NCBI GenBank assembly: GCA_027592485.1
Contig: JAQCKL010000208.1
Coordinates: forward strand, 1 to 7,701
Source of the DNA: Cyanobacteriota bacterium
GTDB taxonomy: Bacteria > Cyanobacteriota > Cyanobacteriia > Phormidesmidales > Phormidesmidaceae
Length of the DNA: 7,701 bases
Direction of reading: 5' to 3'
Part shown: one piece after another, positions 1 to 5,236 of the stretch
Position numbering within the stretch: the first letter of the stretch is position 1
How the letters are laid out: each line of letters begins with the position of its first letter
The notes under the pieces: model-generated
Told to the model about the DNA's origin: nothing
The model's database searches: none
The model's input: only the letters and a program-made list of their open reading frames with translations
Program-made: the position numbers and the translations under genes

Positions 1-46
1 TCGGTAAACTTTAACTGACTACTCCCTTCCACAACAACTCCTGTTC

Positions 47-220
47 TCAACCCCTGTGACACTTACGTTCCCTGACGATTGCTCGAGAGATATTTTTGAT
101 TTGATAAACGGTATTCTTAAATGTCAGCGTATTGTTGGAGATCGTGATTTTTCCTGGATTTTTAAGAGCTGCAAATTCCTCTTCCGTGATTTCTTCGTGA
201 GTAAATTTTGTGAGTGTCAT
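47..220 (-). CDS. Short hypothetical protein, probably a truncated N-terminal fragment
   Basis: A 57-codon reading frame runs from an ATG at 220 to a TGA at 47-49. It begins MTLTKFTHEEITEEEFAALK, and residues 25-50 (ITISNN...QIKNISRAIVRER) read as natural protein: a beta-strand-rich segment resembling the start of small cyanobacterial proteins in which such a segment precedes membrane helices (DUF6232-like). That family link is a recollection and is weak. The frame then ends in the unlikely tail KCHRG. Another frame stays open to the window edge, so the gene may be frameshifted or cut by a rearrangement. No Shine-Dalgarno is visible just before the ATG. A TTGGCA/AATTAT promoter-like pair with 17-bp spacing lies upstream. 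I am fairly sure this stretch was once coding, but not that it is a complete gene. Confidence 0.5.
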   Translation of the reverse strand: MTLTKFTHEEITEEEFAALKNPGKITISNNTLTFKNTVYQIKNISRAIVRERKCHRG

Positions 221-233
221 AGAAAAACTAGCA

Positions 234-262
234 ATAATTTGTATTCACCTCTGTTTTGCCAA
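234..262 (-). promoter_or_regulatory. Possible sigma70-type promoter for the short minus-strand gene
   Basis: On the minus strand TTGGCA (plus 257-262) is followed after 17 bp by AATTAT (plus 234-239), close to a -35/-10 pair and 14 bp before the ATG at 220. It rests on sequence match alone. Confidence 0.3.
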
Positions 263-454
263 GAGAAGTCCTAACAAGGTGGTTTGAATATTGCTGCTAT
301 TGGCTTGAAATATTGATGGCGCAGCTCATCCCTTGGTTGATAACCCTTGGTGAATTTAATTGTGCAAAAGATGTTCGGCACAGAAAATACCGTTTTCTTC
401 AGATTTGTTCGGGTTTAGGTCAGCTTTTCTCAGGTGGAGCGTCAGTCAGCCCAG

Positions 455-479
455 AAAAAAACCCTGGCCGTGGCCAGGG
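455..479 (-). terminator. Intrinsic terminator of a minus-strand small RNA
   Basis: The stem CCCTGGC (462-468) / GCCAGGG (473-479) has a 4-nt loop. It is preceded on the plus strand by seven A (455-461), which is a U tract on the minus strand. The loop and stem resemble those of the terminator at 836-862. Confidence 0.8.
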
Positions 480-516
480 GTGGTGTGGTGTGTGAGGAAC
501 GAGCGTCGTCGCTCGA
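455..516 (-). ncRNA. Yfr1-like small regulatory RNA (candidate)
   Basis: Read on the minus strand, about 61 nt show three parts in order. First is a perfect 6-bp hairpin, CGAGCG-ACGA-CGCTCG (plus 500-515). Next is a pyrimidine/A stretch with no obvious pairing that contains TCCTCACAC (plus 490-498). Last is a strong terminator hairpin with a U tract (455-479). This is the architecture and size of cyanobacterial Yfr1 as I recall it: 54-69 nt, two stem-loops flanking an unpaired ACUCCUCACAC that base-pairs with target mRNAs such as porin messages. Nine of the eleven core bases match; the first two are GU instead of AC. Because the core is usually described as invariant, this may be a diverged or second copy, or a different RNA of similar design. 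No clear TANNNT -10 box lies immediately upstream. Confidence 0.5.
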
Positions 517-658
517 TATCTCTATCTTCGTCTATTCATCGGCTTTTAGGGGTGACTTTACGGCGATCGCCCTGTGATGTTTTCGCAATAGGGCTGTGCA
601 GGAGACATACCTGACGAGTGATGAAAGCAAAAGCATATTATGACCCCCGTCACACAAT
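510..658. repeat. Repeat B, copy 1 (about 149 bp, diverged pair with 968-1115)
   Basis: This segment is collinear with 968-1115. Shared exact blocks are CGCTCGAT (510), CTGTGATGTTTT (572), CTGTGCAGGAGA (594) and TATGAC (639). The start-to-start spacings are 62, 22 and 45 here and 63, 22 and 45 in copy 2. It lies directly upstream, on the minus strand, of the Yfr1-like RNA and includes that RNA's 5' end, so it may be a promoter/leader region. On the plus strand, GCAGGAGA precedes a 17-codon frame (621-674) that is not convincingly a gene. A HIP1 site lies at 563. Confidence 0.7.
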
Positions 659-675
659 CAGTGGGTTTACCTAGC

Positions 676-780
676 TATAGCGCTGGCCACTTTGCTTAGG
701 ACACCTAGGATCGCCCTGATCCTTAGCGCAGAAGCCAAGTGGCTCGCAGTCTTGTCTTAACCGGACTGGCGACTGCCATA
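676..780. repeat. Repeat C, copy 1: structured element also found after panC-cmk
   Basis: This segment matches 6803-6894, starting with the shared TATAGCGCTGGCC and ending with CCGGACTGG...ACTGCCATA. It folds into a long stem: 686-697 pairs with 732-743, 11 pairs and one mismatch. Inside is a second hairpin, AGGATC (707-712) / GATCCT (718-723). A third hairpin follows, CAGTC (747-751) / GACTG (764-768). Copy 2 lacks about 13 nt in the apical part but keeps the outer stem and the third hairpin. Which strand is transcribed is unknown. Confidence 0.7.
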
Positions 781-794
781 CCCCCCTTCATCAA

Positions 795-821
795 CCTCGG
801 GCAATGGGACACCACCCGAGG
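795..821. other. Perfect 7-bp hairpin
   Basis: CCTCGGG (795-801) and CCCGAGG (815-821) can pair around a 13-nt loop. An overlapping alternative pairs GGGCAA with TTGCCC. No T tract follows on either side, so I do not call it a terminator on its own. Confidence 0.4.
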
Positions 822-835
822 GTTGCCCCAGCCAT

Positions 836-862
836 AAAAAACCCCTAGCCGTAGCTAGGGGT
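836..862 (-). terminator. Intrinsic terminator of a second minus-strand unit
   Basis: A perfect 9-bp stem, ACCCCTAGC (841-849) / GCTAGGGGT (854-862), with loop CGTA, is flanked by six A (836-841) on the plus strand. On the minus strand this gives a classic GC-rich hairpin plus U tract. There is no protein gene just upstream on that strand, which implies an RNA gene or an untranslated transcript. Confidence 0.8.
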
Positions 863-975
863 CATAGGTGCTGCTGTCTCAATCAAGAAGGGAATCTACT
901 AGGAGCTACCTCGAGGCCATCGGTGTTTGAGCCCTGGCTGAGCCTTCCGTGTGGCATTGAGGTGTTTCGCTCGAT
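836..975 (-). ncRNA. Possible second small RNA, paralogous in its 5' region to the Yfr1-like unit
   Basis: Minus-strand transcription through repeat B copy 2 would end at the 836-862 terminator. The sequence between (about 863-967) has no convincing open frame. By analogy with the first unit a transcript could start near 975, where both units share ATCGAGCG, giving about 140 nt. The body contains CCTCGAGG and other short self-complementary stretches but lacks the TCCTCACAC core. It is inferred from the paired terminator and repeat only. Confidence 0.3.
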
Positions 976-1115
976 GTCCCTATCATCCAACCCATCGCGG
1001 TTTTAGGGGGTGATGGTTGCCGCTATGGATCTGTGATGTTTTGGGCCGTTCACTGTGCAGGAGAGATATCCCAACGGTGATGGGGACCTCTCGATGCTAT
1101 GACGACCATCACAAT
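968..1115. repeat. Repeat B, copy 2
   Basis: This is the diverged partner of 510-658. Its shared blocks are CGCTCGAT (968), CTGTGATGTTTT (1031), CTGTGCAGGAGA (1053) and TATGAC (1098), in the same order and at nearly the same spacing. A 12-codon plus-strand frame (1080-1118) corresponds in position to the 17-codon frame in copy 1 but shares only the initial Met, a Tyr-Asp pair and a His, so coding conservation is weak. Confidence 0.7.
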
Positions 1116-1158
1116 TGAGGAAAAGCACCCAGGTCTGGGCTAAGGGCGATCGCCCATG

Positions 1159-1183
1159 AAAAACCCCCAGCTGGGGCCGGGGG
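1159..1183 (-). terminator. Terminator of the prohibitin gene
   Basis: On the minus strand a GC-rich hairpin ends in five T (plus A run 1159-1163). It can form either as CCCCC (1164-1168) / GGGGG (1179-1183) or as the tighter CCCCAG/CTGGGG. It lies about 30 bp past the stop of the prohibitin gene. Confidence 0.65.
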
Positions 1184-1211
1184 CAAGGTTTGGAGCCAGG
1201 AAAAAATGGCT

Positions 1212-2045
1212 TTAGGGGAGATCGCTGATATTAAAGAGGAAGGGGACTTCGCCCGAGTCACCACCGGTGACCAGCACCTTAGGCATCTGTGAGCCGCCGG
1301 CCTTCCAGGCTTCGATTGCCTCTTTTTGCAGCACGAGCTTCCCCCCTTCCGCTTTGAGGGTTTCGGCCAACAGTCGCTGGGCCTCGGCTCGACCCGTGGC
1401 TCGGTTGATTTCAGCTTGGGCTTCTTGCTCGGCTTCTTGGGCCACATACACCGCCCGGCGCGCCCGCTGCTCGGCAATCTGCTTGTCTTCGACGGACTTA
1501 GCAAACTCCGTGGAGAACTTCAGATCGACCACGCTGGTATCGAGGACGATGATGCCGTACTTCTCTAGGCGGGCACTGAGGGCATTATCAAAATCTTCTT
1601 TGAGCGCCGAACGTTGGGTAATCGCCTCTTCCACCGTCCGCCGGGCAGCGGCAATCTTAAAGGATTCTTGGGTTTGGGGGGCAATGATTTTGGTGACGAT
1701 ATTGGCCAAGGTCCCCTGGGTCCGACGCACTGTGACCACTTCGCTCGGATCCAGCCGGAAGTTGATCGCAAAGCTGGCGGTTAGATCCTGGAGATCCTTG
1801 GTGGAGCTTTGGGCGGGAACTTCGAATTTTTGGACCGTGACATCGTAGATATCAACGTTGGAAATCAGCGGGGGCTTTATGTGAACCCCTTCTAGCAAAG
1901 CCCCATCCTGGGCTTTGCCCAAAATACTGAGAACCCCGGTCTGACCAGGGTTAATGATCACAAAACAGCTAGAGCCGATCGAGAGGACCACTAGGGCGAC
2001 AAAGGCTAGCACAATGGGCAGCCAGCCCGCAGGTTGTGATTTCAA
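1212..2045 (-). CDS. phb: Prohibitin/SPFH-domain membrane protein
   Basis: This 277-residue protein has one N-terminal membrane helix (about residues 8-31, WLPIVLAFVALVVLSIGSSC) and an SPFH/band 7 domain (about 31-200: INPGQTGVLSILGKAQ, VHIKPPL, YDVTVQKFEVPAQSSTKDLQ, TSVVDLKFS). An Ala/Glu/Gln-rich coiled coil follows (about 185-245, including QEAEQEAQAEINRATGRAEA). Length and layout fit bacterial prohibitin homologues, which assemble into large membrane-bound rings and are thought to act as scaffolds or to modulate FtsH proteases. The cellular role here is inferred from the family. The start is TTG (plus 2043-2045) rather than ATG. AAGGAG lies 7 nt upstream, and no in-frame ATG occurs nearby. 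The gene follows purM on the same strand after 282 bp, with its own structured leader, so it is probably a separate transcription unit. Confidence 0.93.
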   Translation of the reverse strand: MKSQPAGWLPIVLAFVALVVLSIGSSCFVIINPGQTGVLSILGKAQDGALLEGVHIKPPLISNVDIYDVTVQKFEVPAQSSTKDLQDLTASFAINFRLDPSEVVTVRRTQGTLANIVTKIIAPQTQESFKIAAARRTVEEAITQRSALKEDFDNALSARLEKYGIIVLDTSVVDLKFSTEFAKSVEDKQIAEQRARRAVYVAQEAEQEAQAEINRATGRAEAQRLLAETLKAEGGKLVLQKEAIEAWKAGGSQMPKVLVTGGDSGEVPFLFNISDLP

Positions 2046-2050
2046 CGGAA

Positions 2051-2058
2051 TTCTCCTT
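2051..2058 (-). promoter_or_regulatory. Shine-Dalgarno that sets the TTG start of the prohibitin gene
   Basis: On the minus strand AAGGAG lies 7 nt before the TTG codon at 2045. It is a strong, well-spaced ribosome binding site and supports TTG as the true start. Confidence 0.75.
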
Positions 2059-2081
2059 ATGGGGATATACGGTTATCTATT

Positions 2082-2140
2082 CTAGGGGCTGTCATCCGTT
2101 AAAACTGGAATCCTTTCTAGGAAACGGTTACAGCCCCTAG
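2082..2140. promoter_or_regulatory. Large nested inverted repeat upstream of the prohibitin gene
   Basis: The outer arms CTAGGGGCTGT (2082-2092) and ACAGCCCCTAG (2130-2140) are perfect 11-bp complements. Inside them CCGTT (2096-2100) pairs with AACGG (2123-2127), and TGGAA can pair with TTCTA around a 4-nt loop. The element lies 36 bp upstream of the prohibitin start codon. A minus-strand TAGAAT (plus 2079-2084) at its edge could be a -10 box. It is therefore either an operator overlapping the promoter or a structured leader, depending on where transcription starts. Confidence 0.55.
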
Positions 2141-2207
2141 CCGGATGATCAGGGCGGGCGCGGCAATACTGACTTACCCAACTTTTGACCATTTAATGAA
2201 TGACGCG

Positions 2208-2236
2208 CCCTAGGGGGCATAGTTACGTCCCTAGGG
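2208..2236. other. Two CCCTAGGG palindromes, possible purM terminator hairpin or operator pair
   Basis: CCCTAGGG occurs at 2208-2215 and 2229-2236, with centres 21 bp apart (two helical turns). The two copies can pair as an 8-bp stem with a 13-nt loop, 92 bp past the purM stop. No U tract follows on the minus strand, so termination is uncertain. A flanking GGGCGCG (2156-2162) / CGCGCCC (2204-2210) repeat is also present. Confidence 0.35.
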
Positions 2237-2327
2237 AGACATAACGATTGCTCAGGCCTTGGCTCAATTGGGCTACGCGGTGAGTTAGACCATGATCTGG
2301 GAGACCCAACAAACCGTACCCAGCTTC

Positions 2328-3377
2328 TCAGACGGGCAGACCGATCACCTGTCCCTCCCCGGTGATCACCTCACCAATGGGATAGGCGCTGAGGCCCTGG
2401 GTTTCAAAAAAGGCAATGGCGCGATCGCCCGCTTCCGGAGGCACCACCACCACAAACCCCACCCCCATATTGAAGGTGTCGAACATGGCGGCGGCGGAAA
2501 CATCCCCAGCAGCGGCAAGCCAGTCAAAAATCGGGGGTACGGGCCAACTTCCCTGATTTAGTTGCCAGGACTGATGCGCCCCGAGGCAACGGGGTAGATT
2601 TTCGGGTAAGCCGCCGCCGGTAATGTGGGCCATCGCATGGATGGGCAGCTCGGCTTTGAGGGCTGCCAAAATGGGCTGCACGTAGATCTGGGTGGGGGTG
2701 AGGAGCACCTCACCCAAGCACTTGCCCCCCAGGATTTCAGGACAGTCCGCCCAGTCATAGCCGGGGGCGTGATGCGGACGGTTGGCACTGGCCATGATTT
2801 GGCGCACCAGGCTAAAGCCATTGCTGTGGACGCCTTGGCTGGGGAGGGCGATCGCCACATCCCCCACCTGCACCTGGGAACCATCTAAAATCCGCTGCTT
2901 TTCCACGATGCCCACCGAGAAGCCCGCCAGGTCATATTCCCCTGGGCCATAAAACCCTGGCATTTCGGCAGTTTCTCCCCCTAAAAGGGCACAGCCCCCT
3001 TGGCGGCACCCGGCCGCCACCCCCGCCACCACATCGGCTAATTGGTCGGGTTCCAGCTTGCCAGTGGCCAAATAATCTAAAAAGAATAGGGGCTCAGCCC
3101 CGCTGGTGAGAACATCATTGACACACATGGCTACCAGATCAATGCCGACGGTGTCGTGGCGGTTGAGGGCCTGGGCCACCTTGAGCTTGGTGCCCACGCC
3201 ATCGGTGCCCGAAATCAACACCGGCTCTTGATAACCCCCCGGTAATTGAAAGCACCCCCCAAATCCCCCCAACCCGCCCAAAACCTCGGGGCGACGGGTG
3301 CTGTTCACCATCTCTCGAATGCGATCGACAAAGGCCCGTCCGGCCACCACGTCGACCCCAGCCTCTCGATAATCCAT
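2328..3377 (-). CDS. purM: Phosphoribosylformylglycinamidine cyclo-ligase (AIR synthetase)
   Basis: PurM is cytoplasmic and closes the imidazole ring in purine synthesis: ATP-dependent conversion of FGAM to AIR. The 349-residue length is normal for the family. Diagnostic segments are YREAGVDVVAG (3-13), SGTDGVGTKLKVA (56-68), GIDLVAMCVNDVLTSGAEPL (78-97), LLGGETAEMPGFY (131-143), LPSQGVHSNGFSLVR (178-192), HITGGGLPENLPR (251-263) and FNMGVGF (302-308). The ATG at 3375-3377 fits the conserved N terminus; only a modest purine-rich site (GCAGGTAAGG) precedes it. It stands alone rather than in a purine operon. It is read away from the plus-strand rlpA gene across a 537-bp gap, and the gene downstream, prohibitin, has an unrelated role. 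Confidence 0.97.
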   Translation of the reverse strand: MDYREAGVDVVAGRAFVDRIREMVNSTRRPEVLGGLGGFGGCFQLPGGYQEPVLISGTDGVGTKLKVAQALNRHDTVGIDLVAMCVNDVLTSGAEPLFFLDYLATGKLEPDQLADVVAGVAAGCRQGGCALLGGETAEMPGFYGPGEYDLAGFSVGIVEKQRILDGSQVQVGDVAIALPSQGVHSNGFSLVRQIMASANRPHHAPGYDWADCPEILGGKCLGEVLLTPTQIYVQPILAALKAELPIHAMAHITGGGLPENLPRCLGAHQSWQLNQGSWPVPPIFDWLAAAGDVSAAAMFDTFNMGVGFVVVVPPEAGDRAIAFFETQGLSAYPIGEVITGEGQVIGLPV

Positions 3378-3404
3378 AGCCTTACCTGCTTAGTCCGTTC
3401 ATCA

Positions 3405-3424
3405 TTCTCTATATATATGGAGAA
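3405..3424. promoter_or_regulatory. 20-bp near-palindrome in the purM promoter region
   Basis: TTCTCTATATATATGGAGAA is self-complementary except for one base pair (3410 against 3419). It is centred about 37 bp upstream of the purM ATG. The AT core could be a -10 element, the whole an operator. The assignment is positional only. Confidence 0.35.
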
Positions 3425-3807
3425 GTCGAACAAGATAACCGCAATTTCAAGGCTGAGATCCGGTATTTGCTGCCCGCCACCCAGGCATTCTGCTCGGGGA
3501 GGACCTGTCCCTAAAGCTAGTGAAATAGTTGCACATCAACATCCACATCCGGCGACAAATGTGCTAACCCCATGCATTAGTCTTCTTGGGAGATTAGTTC
3601 CCCCAGCGATAAGAATCTTTAAACAATCCGTGCGACTTCACCATGGGCAGCCGATCCGGCAAAGGCTCACCGGGAGGGTCTTTTTTGATTTTGAGGGGGT
3701 CTACGGCTGTCTTGAGGTGACTCGCGCAAGTCTTTTTGTGAGATTACCCCCCTGATCCCCAATCTGAAATGTCATGTTACGGTACTTCTCGTTCAATTCA
3801 AGTGCAG

Positions 3808-3891
3808 CGCGAAAGCGTAACGGGTATGAGTTTTCTCTGTTCGAAGGCCGCGTTTATTCGACTGGAAACATCCAGTCCACGCTCATACCCG
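3808..3891 (+). promoter_or_regulatory. Structured 5' leader of rlpA
   Basis: A GNRA-type mini-hairpin (CGC-GAAA-GCG, 3808-3817) is followed by a perfect 10-bp inverted repeat, CGGGTATGAG (3821-3830) / CTCATACCCG (3882-3891). That repeat encloses a perfect 7-bp hairpin, GACTGGA-AACA-TCCAGTC (3860-3877). The structure ends 23 nt before the rlpA ATG, which has no clear Shine-Dalgarno. It does not match any riboswitch class I can recall with confidence. A regulatory RNA leader or protein-binding site is inferred from structure and position. Confidence 0.5.
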
Positions 3892-3914
3892 ATTGTTGAG
3901 TTTTTACTACCTAT

Positions 3915-4904
3915 ATGAACAAATGTTTGCTTCGCAGCCTGACCGCTGCTGTTCTCATGTCTACTGCCGGTGTTGCACTTCCTAGCAATGCTCAGCAGAT
4001 TGACTCCCTCGAATCGCTCTTACAACTCAGCTTCGATCCATCCGACAGCACTGCTGCGGCTCCGCAATTCCAGGAGATTACGACGGCTTCTCCTTCCCAG
4101 AGTTCCCCAGAAGCTACCGCTGCCCTGGTGCACCGCACCGAAGATATTGTTCAAGTCATTGCCCATCCCCTCGATAATCGCCAGGCTGCCACCCTCTACG
4201 TCCGTGACATTCCGGTGTTGACCTTTCTTGGGTCTGAATTGTCTGACCTCAGCGATACCAAAGCTGAAACCCACGAAGCCGAAACGGTTGCCTTAGAACC
4301 AGGGCCTGCAGCAAGGGCCACTGCGATCGCGGCCACCATCGACACCTTCTACCAATCGACCGGTGATGCCACTACCATTACGGCCCGCTGGGATGTAGAG
4401 CAAGCAGCCTACATTGTTGCCTTGGGAGAAACGGATCTCGTCACCATCAACGACGAGACCATCTTGCCCGGCACCACCAACGACATGGCGACCGATACCT
4501 TGCAGGTTGCCAATCGCCTCCGTCGTCTACTGGGGGGTGCTGATCCCTTAGGGGCCGTTGAAGGTCAGCCTGAGCCGGTTGTGGCCCAGCCCAACTGGAA
4601 TGTGGCTTCCGTTAGCACAGGACGGGCCTCCTGGTATGGTCCTGGATTCCATGGCCGCCGCACCGCCAATGGCGAGACCTTTAACCAAAACGCCCTGACC
4701 GCCGCCCACCGTACCTTGCCTTTTGGCACCCTAGTGCGGGTCACCAACTTGAACAACAACCGCCAGGTGGTGGTACGCGTCAACGATCGCGGCCCTTACA
4801 GCCATGGTCGCATCATTGACCTCTCGGCTGGCGCAGCCCGCGAAATCGGTTTGATTAGCGCTGGTGTCGCCTCTGTGCAGGTCGAGGTGCTGTCCACGCA
4901 TTAG
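3915..4904 (+). CDS. rlpA: Secreted RlpA-like protein with a double-psi beta-barrel domain
   Basis: This is a 329-residue exported protein. Residues 1-26 form a Sec signal peptide (MNKC, hydrophobic core, ...SNA|QQ) without a lipobox, so it is probably periplasmic rather than a lipoprotein. The C-terminal domain (about 236-328) is a clear RlpA double-psi beta barrel: GRASWYGPGFHGRRTANGE, LTAAHRTLPFGTLVRVTN, VVVRVNDRGPY and GRIIDLSAGAAREIGL. His265 and Asp291 correspond to the residues held to be catalytic in Pseudomonas RlpA, a lytic transglycosylase that cuts stem-peptide-free septal peptidoglycan, so activity is plausible. There is no SPOR domain. Residues 27-230 are a long N-terminal region (with TLYVRDIPVLTFLG and a stretch around 136-206) of unknown function. 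The gene stands alone and ends at a good terminator. Confidence 0.9.
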   Translation: MNKCLLRSLTAAVLMSTAGVALPSNAQQIDSLESLLQLSFDPSDSTAAAPQFQEITTASPSQSSPEATAALVHRTEDIVQVIAHPLDNRQAATLYVRDIPVLTFLGSELSDLSDTKAETHEAETVALEPGPAARATAIAATIDTFYQSTGDATTITARWDVEQAAYIVALGETDLVTINDETILPGTTNDMATDTLQVANRLRRLLGGADPLGAVEGQPEPVVAQPNWNVASVSTGRASWYGPGFHGRRTANGETFNQNALTAAHRTLPFGTLVRVTNLNNNRQVVVRVNDRGPYSHGRIIDLSAGAAREIGLISAGVASVQVEVLSTH

Positions 4905-4951
4905 GTTGCGTCTGTTGCCCGATACTTTCGGTCCTGTTTTCAGTTGAACCG

Positions 4952-4981
4952 TTAGCTGCATCCCACTACGGGAAAAGCTAA
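4952..4981 (+). other. Hairpin after rlpA
   Basis: TTAGCT (4952-4957) pairs with AGCTAA (4976-4981), with an internal CCC (4962-4964) / GGG (4970-4972) pairing. It lies just upstream of the strong terminator at 4988-5025 and may help stabilise the transcript end. Confidence 0.4.
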
Positions 4982-4987
4982 TGTGCT

Positions 4988-5025
4988 AATCCCTCCGCGA
5001 GCCCATGGGCCTGCGGGGGGATTTT
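4988..5025 (+). terminator. Intrinsic terminator of rlpA
   Basis: A 10-bp GC-rich stem, ATCCCTCCGC (4989-4998) / GCGGGGGGAT (5013-5022), contains one G-T pair. Its loop contains the palindrome GCCCATGGGC. The stem runs into TTTTATT. It lies 84 bp past the rlpA stop. Confidence 0.8.
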
Positions 5026-5096
5026 ATTGAGTCAAGGATCCGGCCAGGAAATCAATTAAAGCGTTGTCCTTTGCAGCACATCTTGATCTGATAGCC

Positions 5097-5102
5097 TATA
5101 AA
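5097..5102 (+). promoter_or_regulatory. Possible -10 box of panC-cmk
   Basis: TATAAA is the best -10 match in the gap before panC-cmk. The hexamer 17 bp upstream does not resemble TTGACA, so this is tentative. Confidence 0.3.
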
Positions 5103-5236
5103 ACTTGTGGCTAGATCCAGGCACAGAGTAGCGGATCAATTGCAGGGGGCAAGTGGTGCGGTCAACCCTTGGAATCGTCCCTGCGAGCATGGGGCTGGCC
5201 TCGTCAACCTGTCGGCGTCACTGGGAGCATTGATTG

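Larger units (their letters stand above)
3378..3914. other. 537-bp divergent intergenic region with no credible protein gene
   Basis: This gap separates the purM and rlpA start codons. It must hold both promoters, since the genes diverge. Visible structure includes a near-palindrome (3405-3424), a CCGG hairpin followed by six T (T run at 3681-3686), GGGGGT/ACCCCC arms (around 3695-3750) enclosing a short GACT/AGTC hairpin plus five T (about 3719-3736), and the leader hairpins at 3808-3891. Overlapping open frames here look like chance: low-complexity composition and no ribosome binding site. Confidence 0.6.
4905..5233. other. 329-bp intergenic region between rlpA and panC-cmk
   Basis: Besides the hairpin at 4952-4981 and the terminator at 4988-5025, it holds a TATAAA box at 5097-5102 with a poor -35. 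If that box is used, panC-cmk has a leader of about 125 nt. I see no credible protein gene or known RNA in 5026-5233. Confidence 0.55.

Noticed and set aside
256..614. Overlapping plus-strand frames of 79 and 84 codons
   Set aside because: They run through the terminator and the Yfr1-like structure with no recognisable protein features.
621..674. 17-codon plus-strand frame after GCAGGAGA in repeat B copy 1
   Set aside because: The ribosome site is too far from the ATG, and the matching frame in copy 2 (12 codons) shares only a few residues and ends early.
1053..1118. Glycine-riboswitch-like GCAGGAGAGA in repeat B
   Set aside because: The required downstream GCCGAAGG-type core and the tandem arrangement are absent.
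1267..1848. 193-codon plus-strand open frame
   Set aside because: It is antisense to the prohibitin gene; its Ser/Ala/Arg-rich composition is typical of a shadow frame.
3490..3686. Possible c-di-AMP (ydaO-type) riboswitch upstream of rlpA
   Set aside because: CGGGGAGGACC and CCGATCCGGCAAAGGCTCACC loosely recall ydaO blocks and a T run follows. However, the GGGGUGAAUC-type block, the 3' UCGUAAGC end and the closing stem are not evident.
3246..3755. 169-codon plus-strand open frame across the purM start and gap
   Set aside because: It is largely antisense to purM, has no ribosome site, and its composition looks non-biological.
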